64,000 nucleotides of DNA, taken from NCBI GenBank assembly GCA_963932245.1, contig OZ010745.1, positions 91,339,396-91,403,395 of the forward strand. Reading direction: 5' to 3'. A model generated the notes under the pieces. It was not told the origin of the DNA, made no database searches, and worked only from the letters and a program-made list of their open reading frames with translations. This DNA is from Tachinus rufipes. Taxonomy: Eukaryota > Arthropoda > Insecta > Coleoptera > Staphylinidae. The position numbers and the translations under genes are program-made. This document shows positions 46,378 to 56,580 of this stretch, piece after piece; the stretch's first letter is position 1; every line of letters begins with the position of its first letter.

Positions 46378-47110
46378 AGAGGCTTCAAGTTAAAATTGTG
46401 GGCGGGTGCTTCTTCTACTATACTATGGCCCACAAACCCACCCAAGTGTTAGTCATCTAAGGAATTCATTGTTTCTACCACCTCTTGTGTTGTTGTTGGT
46501 ATAATGTACAAGACAATGATTGTCAGATGTCACTTAGACATCAAAAATTTGTTAAAAAATTAATCCTTTGATAACTAACGCTTGGGTGGATGGGTGGGCA
46601 CCAAGTTATAATTATGGGCGCGTAGCTTCTTCTACTATGTCCCACTCACCCACCCAAGTGTTAGTCATCAAAGAATCTATTACTTTTCTCACTGTTTGTG
46701 TTCTTTAAGCTATTAGGTACAAGACAATGAATATCAGTTGGCACTTAGACATCAAAGAATTTTTTAACATTGAATGTATTGACAACTAACGCTTAGGTTG
46801 GTGGATGGGTGAGTGGGCACCAAGTTGAAATTGTGGGCGGTTAGATTCTTTTACTATAGCCCACCCGCTTACCCAAATCTTAGTCATCAAAGGATCCAAT
46901 GTTAAAGAATTCTCTGATGTTCTTTAGGCTATTACATACGAGACAATGAATGTCAGTTGGCACTTAAACATTAGAGAGTTGTTTAACATTGAATCTATTT
47001 ACAATTAACGCTAGGGTGTGTGGATGGGCACCAAGTTGAAATTGTAGGCGGTTAGCTTCTTCTACTATGATCCATTTATCCATCCATCCAAGTGTTAGTT
47101 ATCAACGAAC
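46378..47110. repeat. Tandem array of about 215-bp hairpin-containing units
   Basis: The CAAGTT-AAATTGTGGGCG landmark recurs at 46386, 46602, 46821 and 47032 (periods 216, 219, 211). Each unit contains two inverted arms: one of type GACTAACGCTTGGGTGG and its partner CCACCCAAGTGTTAGTC, about 100 bp apart, then a spacer of about 105 bp. So each unit can fold into a long hairpin. About 3.4 units are present. Confidence 0.85.
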
Positions 47111-47914
47111 TCAATGTTAAAAAATTGGACAAGGATTGAGGGCACCATTGCTTGCAGGGATTAATGCGACTTGGTTAGGAACAAACCAAACCCGTGGCTA
47201 AGTGAATGCACGTCATAGTAGCTTCCTCAGTAGTCAACGCAGTAGTTTCTTGGTGCATTGTATATGAATAGTCCCCAGAAGTTGGGAAGTGACTTACGAC
47301 GGCAAGTGCCGTGGGCCATTTGGACTTGGCTTGAAAGTGCAAGCTTCCAAGGTAGTCGTTGGTGTAGAAGTGGTGTAATAGCTAAAGTCAGGAAGAATAG
47401 CAGAGGTCGGCGCCAAAGTAAAATTTCAATTCAGATTAAACCTAGAAGTTACGGGTGGCGCATTGCGGTGGTAGAGTCGAATGGAATGAATTTGTTACTA
47501 GGTTGAATGGTTAATATCTAGTCTTGTTAAAAGCTTTGCGCTGCCACCCGTTTACTGCGCTGCGACTCGGGTACTGTCGTTTTTTTTGTAAACCGCCAGC
47601 TTCTGTTTGACTTGTTGTAGGCTGTAATCTTTCTTTTTGTATTTTGGCTAAGTTTTGTCTTGCGGTTGCAGTAAAACACTGACAGGTTCTGAAGATTCTC
47701 TCATTATTTGTTTGGTTGTTCTTCTCTGTGGGTATGGATGCTTTCTCACTTGTGCAACAGGTTTTGTTTCAGAAGTTTTGTTGTCGTCTTGCTGCTGGCC
47801 GCTGGCTTTTTATCTCATGGCTTTCCCGGTTGGTGCTGGTTAAAGGGGGCTTTTGGTTGGGACGGTTTTATGTTTTAGGCATGTCTTACAAAGGTCCATC
47901 TTTTTTTACGTTTG
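47111..47914. other. GC-richer block, no recognised gene
   Basis: 47130-47650 has a more balanced composition than its surroundings. The plus-strand frame 47258-47506 (82 codons) has no familiar motif. The block could be the remains of an unidentified element. Confidence 0.3.
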
Positions 47915-48215
47915 GCCAGTACATCAAAATCTACTCTTTTTACATAAAAATCTGGTTTTATTGCATCAAAATCAATCTTTTTGCATTAAAGTGCGGAATA
48001 TTATTATTTACAATATTTTTTTGCACCAAAATCCGATCTGTAGTGTTAATAAAATTATTACATAAAAATCTGGCGTTAAAATTCGGTTTTTTGTATCAAA
48101 ATTTAATCTTTTTTGCTCTAAAATTCGGTCTCTGATATCAAAATTTGCTTGTTTTACATAAAAATCCGGACTATTATTAAAAAATCTGGTTTGTTTGCAC
48201 TGAAACCGATTTTTT
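47915..48215. repeat. Degenerate short tandem repeat (ATCAAAATC type)
   Basis: About ten drifting copies of TTTTTGCATCAAAATC or TTTTACATAAAAATC, spaced about 25-35 bp. This makes the long low-complexity frames on the plus strand here meaningless. Confidence 0.7.
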
Positions 48216-48354
48216 TAATTTTTTTTTTTTTAAATGTGGGGTTAATGAAACAACTATTGTGTCATACAATAAAACATACAAAACAGTAATTTAAAAAAAA
48301 AAATAAATATCAAAAAATCATTATAAAAATTTTGATTTTTAAAATTTTATTTTG

Positions 48355-48735
48355 AGTTTAAGGGGCAGTTTTTTGAGTGTCATAAAACTTCGAGCACAAC
48401 TCGCGCAATTTAACTCTTCTTTAAAATTGATTTTTTGCAACGTGTAGAGAGAGATTGAAATTTCCAGTGTCATGCAATATATCAAATCCAAAATCTTCAA
48501 TTGTTTATTAAAGTTTGAAATTAAATCGTGATTTTTTTGTCTAAATATTTGCTTAAACTTTAAGATTATTACTTCATTATTTTCCCAATTTAGTAGACTT
48601 TTCAATGTGTTATAAGTTCATTTTCTAAAATAACAATAGTTTTTTTTTTAGCAAATTTATTATAAAATTTGAAATTTTAAACTTAAAATTGCCGCGTGTA
48701 TTAATTAGTAAAACAATTTGGTACTGCTGGTAAGT
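48355..48735. repeat. Dispersed repeat, copy 2
   Basis: Direct-orientation partner of 44822-45165. It ends near TTTGGTACTGCTGGTAAG. A Harbinger remnant begins about 200 bp downstream. Confidence 0.75.
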
Positions 48736-48944
48736 AATAAACTGAAAAGTTGTTGGTAATTTATTATCATTTTTGCATATATTAGGTTTTTATGTATTGT
48801 TTGCTTTATCTTACATAATGTTTTGCTATTTGTGAATCCTATAGTAATATAAATTTTAATTTTAGTATGCATGAAAACACCTGCATTACTCTTTAAAAAA
48901 AAAAAGAATTGTTAGGAGCGAGTTACTTTATTATTTAATAATGA

Positions 48945-49080
48945 AAAGGCATCAAGACGACTAAAGGAAAATTTAAAAAACATGTGGGATTCCTTTAAGA
49001 AAGGTACCAAGAAGAACTACTCCGATGAGACAAAAAAGGAAGAAAGCAAACTTGCGATGAGTCGTCAAAACCATACTTAA
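48945..49080 (+). pseudogene. Harbinger accessory (Myb/SANT-like) protein fragment
   Basis: The plus strand encodes ASRRLKENLKNMWDSFKKGT followed by KKNYSDETKKEESKL. This resembles the C-terminal part of the Myb/MADF-like DNA-binding protein that PIF/Harbinger transposons encode alongside the transposase. It lies next to, and divergent from, a HARBI1-like fragment, which supports the reading. The trihelix N-terminus is not seen. Confidence 0.55.
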
Positions 49081-49139
49081 TAGGCAAAAATATTTAATAT
49101 TCTCGGATTTTTGAAGTCATATTCTCATACATTATGACA

Positions 49140-49695
49140 AAATATGATATTCTTCTTTTCTATACTCCATAGCTTTGTTCAACACAATTCCTTGTTCTTA
49201 TTTGCTGACTTGTTATATAAACGTTCTTTGGGCAAATTAGAGTGTCCAAACGGAGTCAATAAATATGAAGTATTACCATATCTACTATTTCTAACAATTA
49301 ACCCATCACCAAAAATACCTTAGTATAATTTTTTTTATGGCAGAATTATTAAAAATGAATTGGTCATGTGTTGACCTTGGCTACAATTATATCGCAAATT
49401 TTTAAATCGAAAATTGCTAATAGTTTGCACATTCCACGAAAATCAACCATTACTGTTTTGGTAGTATTTTGCATTAGGTCATCCTCTATTTCTACATGTG
49501 TGCAGTTTATTGCACCAATTACCTTTGGAAAATAAGCTAATCGATAGAATTTTAATTGCGTATCAATTATTTCTTTTGCGGTTGTTAGCATTTTTTTACA
49601 CCGAGGTCGTACTCTGGCAATTGCTTAAATGTCTCTTAGCTTTGTGCTTTGAAATTGACAGTTCCTTTCAAAAAATGAATTACACAAATAGTTAA
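49140..49695 (-). pseudogene. PIF/Harbinger (HARBI1-like) transposase fragment
   Basis: Reading leftward: QLKFYRLAYFPKVIGAINCT, HVEIEDD (IDCTHV motif with the first acidic residue changed to Asn: INCTHV), VDFRGMCKLLAIFDLKICDI, RSTHDQFIFNNSAI (HDS block) and RNSRYGNTSYLLTPFGHSN (usually GD-GY---YLLTP). IRTRNCVEQSYGV ends it, matching TRN-VER-FG of HARBI1. The family integrates at TWA sites. Frameshifts occur between the HDQ and NSRYG blocks. The N-terminus is degraded. Terminal repeats were not identified. Confidence 0.8.
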
Positions 49696-49965
49696 ATGGG
49701 CAATATGCATTTTGTGCATGGATTTCCTAATCGTAGTACCACACCATCCAATGCTCGTCTCTATCACCGACTCAATGAAACTGTTTTAATAAACTTACTT
49801 TTAAGAACGGGCACTATCTTACAGTCTCAACTCCGCAAGTTGAAGAATAAGTGCTTCATGAAATTTTCGAATGTCTTACTGCAAGTAAAAGAAAGATTCT
49901 TGAATATTAGTTAATCAACAGTTTTTAGTATATTAAAAATTAGCTCTTGTATCCGTATCATCAAG
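49696..49965 (+). pseudogene. DUF4817-type transposase N-terminal fragment
   Basis: Begins MGNMHFVHGF, then a decayed stretch with ARLYHRLNE, RTGTILQSQLRKLKNK and KILEYXSINSF-like text before TVFSILK. It corresponds to the HTH region of the gene at 26700 (MHFVYN, ARQVYQERFP, HQTGS, LPPQIEE). Only the DNA-binding part remains. It abuts the Harbinger fragment, which may mark an insertion boundary. Confidence 0.65.
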
Positions 49966-49984
49966 ACCTAAGTTGATGGGTGTT

Positions 49985-50295
49985 AGAAAGGAAAAATATC
50001 TTCAGTTTTTGTCATATTTGTGGATATGGTTTTTGGAAAGTCTGCAAAACTATGAATAAGACTTTTGGTTTGTTTAAGAAATTTATTGATGTAAATTAAA
50101 AATAAAATTGGCAAAAGAGCAGAATCTTGAGGAACACTAGCATTTATGATTTTGGAGTTAGAGTCACAACCATCAATTCTTACTATAGCTTTTTTTATTG
50201 TAAACTTACAGATTTGTGATCAAGACTTATACAATGAGCTTGTTAATAAGATTAGGATGCCATACTCTATCAAATGCTTTTGCTTCAAATGTCTA
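49985..50295 (-). pseudogene. LINE reverse-transcriptase fragment (CR1/Jockey-like)
   Basis: Reading leftward: KAFDRVWHPNLINKLIV, VRIDGCDSNSKIINASVPQD, SALLPILFLIYINKFLKQT, then KSLIHSFADFPKTIS. The last block matches IHSFADD of a CR1/Jockey-type RT, but the second Asp is Phe (FADF). The remaining protein is missing on both sides. Confidence 0.8.
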
Positions 50296-53200
50296 CTTTT
50301 GTGAGGCTGATTTCTAAAGTATTTAATTAAATTTGTTTTGCACGTATAACATATCCATACACAAAATTTCCTATTCTGGATTATAAGCTATTAATCTTGT
50401 CGCATCAAACAAAAAGGTAATATATAAGATTCTGCTCAAAGTTGAATTTTTGCAAAATCTTATTGTTGGTTTGATTATGGAAACATAATTAGTACAACCG
50501 TTTTTGAGAAAAGGATTACCAAAACAAATACGAAAGAAAAGAAAATTTGTAACTTTGCTTATTTAGACAAAAATATATAGATGCTTAACAGCATTACTTA
50601 AAAAAAAGAATACTGCTTTATCTGAAAGTTTGGCTTTGTTTCTACAAAATACAATTTTTATTTTTAAGAAAAGAAAAAGAACACTAATATACTAAATACC
50701 ACTCAGTTTTTAATGAAATGTTACAATAAATGGTATTTTGAATTTGTGTACTAAGTGTTGAGTAGTGTGTAACAGCATTTAGTATTAAAATAATCATTAC
50801 ATTGCAAATATTAAAGTTTTAACTAACAGCTTTTAATACAAATATGATTTCATTATCTTTTATTAACTCAATAAATGGCAATATCGATCGGCAGACTTCT
50901 GGCTACAATAACCAAAACTGCAGACTAAAATCACCGTACATATGTTCTGCCACCAGCTCATCTACCTTTCCACACCTACAACTAAACTGGCGACCGACAG
51001 TACCGCCTTAAAACCAATGCACGTCGGCATGTGAGAATTTGCTTATCACAATGGCTGCCGTATTTATACTAAAATGTCAGTCAAAGTTGAGATAATAACT
51101 AGTCAGGAATGGGTTCATGGTTTATATGTAGACTCACTAGAGAGAAGAGATGCTGCTGGAAAGGCGGATAATAAATTATAATTCATGCTTACGTTCCCGG
51201 CGCTTCTGACGTTGCTTTATAAAAGCCAATAGCCGAATTTCTCTTCAATGATAAAACTTATCAAATATAAAACGAAGACATTCTTCTTTTACTAATAATA
51301 TTATTTTATTTCTTATTTACAAATTATATATTTAGCTTTACGTAATGAAGAAATATTGAAATAATAATATTTAAACCATTAAAAGATAAGACGCAAATGT
51401 TACTGTATTATTCTAATAATATAAAGTGGCACTTTATTTATACTATAAACAGTAATTGTAATAAAATGAGAAACCCAATTATACCTTTCTCCTGATACCG
51501 AATCAAAACATTTGGCAATGATGAATTACCCAAGTAAAAGTGGTATATCCATTTAAAAGAATCACGTGCGTAAAGAATTCAAGTACACGTTGAATACATC
51601 GCATTGACAAGAAAGGAATTAAAAAAAATGACCGCGCTTCGAGGGAAGAAAATAAAAACGATGGAATATAACAGCGGAATGATGCAGCATCCCTTAATCT
51701 GTGAGAGCAATAACTCATCGTGGAGAATTCTCAGAATCGGCTGATCGTCGGCCGCAGCTTTATGATTTGTGTTAGTTTTATGGGTTTTTAGTGTGGTCCT
51801 TAAAAAGATTCCCTTACAATATTTAATAATTACACAAGTGCATACCGAACGAAATTATTTAAGCGAAATTTATTGGTATGAAATACCACCCAGTGCAGAC
51901 ACTTGATCTTATTGTCGCCAAAATCAAGAGCACTTTTTTCGGGGATAAATTGATGGTGTCGACTTTCATGTGAAGTTATTTTACTTCAAGTGCTTCCCAG
52001 AAATATTATGAGATTTATGAGCGTTTAGAATTTGCAACAGATGAATTTCACTTGTTAAAGTACAAAGAATAATATTTCCAAAAAGTACTTCCGACACTTC
52101 CGGAGCGTATCGGACACGCCAACGCCCATTTCTCCGACTCCGAAATTATGACATCTATACAAAACCCCCACAATATAAATTTCAATAAAAAATAATTGAA
52201 GAATATTTTATATACATTTTCTAAGAATGAAAATGGATTCGATTAATATAAAATACCTGCGTGTGTTAGGTTAAAAAACCGCTGGCTGGCCCTTTAAAAA
52301 CCTTGTTTAGTTGCAAGGACTTTTAATGTAGTAATTCTAAACAACCCAAGATGATAGTTAAAACAGCATTCCAATGATCGTTCCCATAGTACCTTGGTTA
52401 ATACCTTCGCCATGGGGATCAATATATTTTATCTAATTTTAAAGGGTCGATAGATTACAATTTTGTGTTAAATTTAATGTTTTTATAAAATCATACGTTC
52501 TTTCGGCGCCGCACGTAATTAAACGGTCACGTGAAATTAAATCGAGCAGCATATTAAAATACGTCGATGTTGCCAACCACCCATTAAAACTCCACAAAAA
52601 CAATATGTGGTAGTTAATTGTTTAATCGGGCAGACCGGAATATGCAAATTATAAACTACCTAAATTTATATAAACAAAGTGCATCGATTAATAGATTTTA
52701 AATTATGTTAATTTATTTTAGATCAAATCTTTTTTATATAAATGACATTTTTGCGAACCATTAAATTTTAACTAAAAAACGTTTCCATTTGGTTTTAAGC
52801 AGAATTGTTATATAACAAATTAATCAACATATTTATTTACCCTACTCAGAATAGCAAACTTTGCGTGATTTTTTGTTAGTTTTAATTTAAAATTACAAAA
52901 ATATTATAGATAAAGTTAGACTATCAAACATTTATTTTCTAAATTTTTGCTTCAGTCAGCTCTTCAAAATATTCTGTCTATCGTTTTATTTGTTTTATTC
53001 TTTTCTGTGATCATATTTTTTTGTCTTTTGTGATTATTATATTATATTCTTTTTTTCTTTTTATCTGTTCAGTGTGATTGATACCAAAATAAATGCCTTA
53101 CCTTGTAAAAACATTTAATCTTCTTCATACAATTGGAAATGCGTGTGGCTACGACTACTTTTTAATCCACAATAATAACTGCAAGGACGGCATAAAGTAC

Positions 53201-53599
53201 ACTTTCTTAATTAATAGAACAATTTTGAAAAATATGCATGAGAATTCTCAAGATTAGTTTTGATAACGTCTTTGGAAAGAGAAAACAATTTATTTTTTAC
53301 TATTGACAACTAGCAATTATTGACGGAAGATGTCAGGAGAAAGCAAAAAGTTCCCATTTTTTATCTTAAACTGTTTTTGCTGGAAGAAGAATTATCCGAA
53401 TTGATTATTGAATTTATGATATCTGGGCCTCACCAATGGTCAACCTGATGGAAGTGATTAGTGAAGCAGGAAAACATTTTACTATTTGAGATCAATTCAC
53501 TTATATTGGTGGTAATAAACTACTTATTAAAAACAGATAAAGCAAAAGAACTGTAGGTTTAAAACGGTAAGCAAACAACGTTTTTTTAATACTTATTAT
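50296..53599. other. About 3.3 kb without LINE remains; possible regulatory DNA
   Basis: No LINE motifs were recognised. 51216-51225 (TTTATAAAAG) is TATA-like with a GC-rich upstream block (CCCGGCGCTTC). 52500-52670 mixes homeodomain-type ATTA sites, an E-box CACGTG near 52531 and an octamer-like ATGCAAAT near 52642. Around 53460-53570 there is weak piggyBac-like text (HFTI-DQFTYIGGNKL). None of this is conclusive. Confidence 0.25.
51216..51225 (+). promoter_or_regulatory. TATA-box-like motif
   Basis: TTTATAAAAG lies downstream of a locally GC-rich segment. No open reading frame follows within several hundred bases, so a real promoter is unproven. Confidence 0.2.
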
Positions 53600-55290
53600 T
53601 GGGGCTTAGGGGAATGTACTTGCAATCATAGTGTAGGGCTTGCACCCACTAAAATCTCTGTTTGTCTTGGCTTCTAGTAGCCCCACAACGACATTGCTTT
53701 TGCATTTCCTTTAGGGTAAGCAACCCAGACGTGTTGCTTATCACGACTTATTTATTGTCCATCTCCTGTCTTTTCTCATATTTTTTGTTTGTTTTGCTTT
53801 CTTCCATGACCTGACTTTTGATCTTTCAGTTATTCTCGCTTTGTACCATTTTCTTGATGGTATTGTTTGTGTTTAAGTCTTGTTGGCTTATCTCTCACTC
53901 TTTGCATACAAACAACGTGTGCTCAACGTCGCCTTCCATAGGGCAGAACCAACTGCTGTTCTTTTTCTTCCTTATTTTTAAAGAGTATTTTGTGAAGCAT
54001 CCATGACCTGTTAAGAACTGGGTTACGTAGTAATTTACTTCCCCATGTTGCTTGTCTATAACTAATGTTCTAGTCCAAGTGCTTGTTTTTGTGTTTTCCC
54101 ATCTGTCCTGCCATGCATTTATAGTTTTCTCCCTTTGCGTTTCTTTCTTCATCTTTTTGTTGTTATTTAGGTCTTTTTTTTTCTACGGCTAGCAGGTCAA
54201 TTGGAATTGTGGCTGCTATAATTTCTGTAGCCGCGGTTGAGATTGTGCAGTATTTTGAGCATATTTAGATTGCCGTTTTCTTCTGTACGCTGGTGATTAT
54301 GCTCTTTTATTTTTATAAAGTTGATGACACTGGCATTTAGTAATCGGCGGCTCGATTTTGAGTCCAGTTCGGCATTGTTTTGTATAATGCCGTAGCAACT
54401 TTCTTTTTGATGCCGTATGTTTTACATGCTTGGTCATTTGCATGTCCCTGTCTAGGTGTACTCTAAGGTATTTTACACTGTTTTTAGTGCTAATGGTATG
54501 CTGCCTTATCGGTATAGTTACCTCACTCATTTTCCTGCGTTTACATAGGACTATTCAGTGTAAAACTGTTCTTTGTATCTTGTTGTATTTGTGAAGTGAT
54601 TTCTGTTTCATTTTTTTATCTCACTATTAGCGTTAGGTCATCAGCGTACGCAATTGATTATATTACTTGTGGCATCTTAAGTTCTAGTGTTTTGTTGTAC
54701 AGTATGTTCCACAACGTCGGCCCAGATAGAAACTCTGCGGCACATCACAGTGAATTTGCATTACTTTTTCTCGTAGAAGTTGATCTTTTGGTCTTCCTGG
54801 TAGTTTTTAGAGAGATAATTACTGATTTCCTATGGTTTCTCTAGTTCTTGGATTATTCGAAACCAATTAGCAGTATTGAATGCGTTCTTGACATTAAAAG
54901 ATTTGTGTCCACACAGTAGCCCTTTCGAGAGTCTGGAGCTTGATTTATCTCCCGGACTGCCTTCTTCACTTGTTGCAAAGCGTCGGATGTGCATTTTTCC
55001 TTCGGAAAGCCTCTTCACTTAGCTTTGTTTCAATCAACTTTTTGTATATTTTTGTCTGTAAAAGTCCGGTTTGTATTGATTTTTTTTTTTTTTTTTACTT
55101 TTTGATTTATGCCAGCTTTGCTTTTATCCATTCTTTTAAGATAACTCCTTCAGTTAGAAGATTGTTTATTACCTTTGTTATTATATCCGACTTTTCTTTT
55201 ACGAGAAACTTGGCAATTTCTGAAAGAATTTGGTCAAATGCACATAATCTGTACGTTTATACGGTATATGAATTAAATAGTTATTGCGTA
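53600..55290 (-). pseudogene. R1-type LINE, RT to C-terminus
   Basis: Reading leftward: EIAKFLVKEKSDIITKVINN, LLTEGVILKEWIKAKLA, TSDALQQVKKAVREI, FNVKNAFNTANWFRIIQELE, then SFLSGPTLWNILYNKTLELK and SIAYADDLTLIVR (YADD intact at 54637-54648). The thumb follows (NSVKYLRVHLDRDMQMTKHV), and then the C-terminal WQDRWENTKTSTWTRTL, HGEVNYYVTQFLTGHGCF and DVEHTLFVCKE zinc-finger-like block. The LDVRNAFN, GPTLWNILY and LTGHG blocks are R1-group hallmarks. The endonuclease is missing above 55290. A T16 run (55081-55096) interrupts it. The 3' untranslated region extends to about 53600. Confidence 0.87.
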
Positions 55291-55499
55291 AAACTTGAGC
55301 TGGGACATAAATAACAATTGTGCTAAGTAAGTCGGGACAATCAACAATCTTACAAAGCACTTTAAAAACTCATGTCAAAATTAAAACGTTTTTTTTTTAA
55401 GTAGAGAGCAGTTCCGTGTAGCTACTAGCAATATTGCATTTATACGCCAAAAAACAAACAATTTTTTTTTAATCTGTTAAATTTTTCTTTTACTGACGG

Positions 55500-55935
55500 C
55501 GGTGTAAGGATACCACACATTTAAGCAATACTCGAGGCTTACACAAAACTCCTTAGAACTATGTTTGACAAATCCTAAAAGCTTTAGTCACAACAGTATT
55601 GGTATGTGGAGTAAATGAAAAACTTGAATCGAACGTAATGCCTAAATTACGAATAGTGTTAACTCTTGACAACATTTCATTAATAAAAAAATAACCATAC
55701 ATCACCGTAGACTGACGTCTAGAAAATGTCATCATTTTGCACTTATTTAAATAAAGTAGTAAGTTATTAGCCTTGCACTAACTAGAAAAAAATTGTACTT
55801 CTTTAGTAAGTAGTACAGCATCATTCAAAGACTGAATGTTTATAAAGATTAAACAACGCGCATGAACTGTAAAGGTCCAAGATGTGACCCCGTGGAACAC
55901 TCGTTGTAACATTAATTTTCAGCAGCTTTAAAGTA
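55500..55935 (-). pseudogene. CR1/Jockey-like LINE, RT palm and thumb
   Basis: Reading leftward: TSVPRGHILDLY (VPQGSILGPLLF block), a gap where the active site should be, then NNLLLYLNKCKMMTFSRRQS, VNTIRNLGITFDSSFSFTPH and TNTVVTKAFRICQT. This is the region around and after the (F/Y)ADD box. The active site itself is deleted or unreadable near 55830. It belongs to the same broad group as the 7.7-9.1 kb LINE but is a separate copy. Confidence 0.75.
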
Positions 55936-56249
55936 GCTTGCTATATTAAAAATTTACGAAAAATAATTTGTAAAGAACTGTGGGGCTATCTGGACAAATT
56001 TAATCTGATATTTATTGCATTGCAAACATAGATACAGAAGCAACAAATCTACTGAACAGCAACCATATACTTCTTTGATTATGTATATAAATATTTAGAT
56101 CAAGAGCAGTGTGTAGCAAGAGTTTTTTTTTATCATCGTTTTTGACTAAAATTTTAATTTTATTAAAAAAGTACGAAATAAGGTACTTAGTTTTATTACG
56201 AGTCGTAAGTTTTATGTTGATATTAATTAATATAAATTTGATGAGAAAG

Positions 56250-56580
56250 ATTGTATGGTGGATGTGCAACAAGGATCTATATTGGGACCATTACTATTTT
56301 TGTTGTTTATTAATGATCTTTAACCTTATATTGACAAAAAATTATAGTAAAATTAATAAATTATGCAGATGATACTACTATGACTGTTAGTGCGAGTAAT
56401 CCTAAATGATCAGAAAACTGTTTATTTTATATTAGAAAACCACGTATTCTAGAAATGTTTGCTTCTATAAAAAGTTTGTATTTTTAGGTGTATATGTTGA
56501 TAACATGTTTAAATAGAATATCGTATTGAGTATACCGCAAACAAACTAAATAAATAATTAGTAGTGCAAAGTAATTGTAG
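56250..56580 (+). pseudogene. CR1/Jockey-like LINE RT fragment (plus strand)
   Basis: DVQQGSILGPLLFLLFINDL is the VPQGSILGPLLF block. After a stop, LINYADDTTMTVSASNP gives an intact YADD (56362-56373), then a thumb remnant FLGVYVDNMFK. It points away from the minus-strand copy next door, so the two are independent insertions. Nothing else of the protein is visible. Confidence 0.8.

Noticed and set aside
47716..48135. 139-codon plus-strand frame
   Set aside because: Most of it is translation of a degenerate tandem repeat; no coding signature.
53460..53570. Possible piggyBac transposase remnant
   Set aside because: Only one weak segment (HFTI-DQFTYIGG) resembles the family; no second motif supports it.
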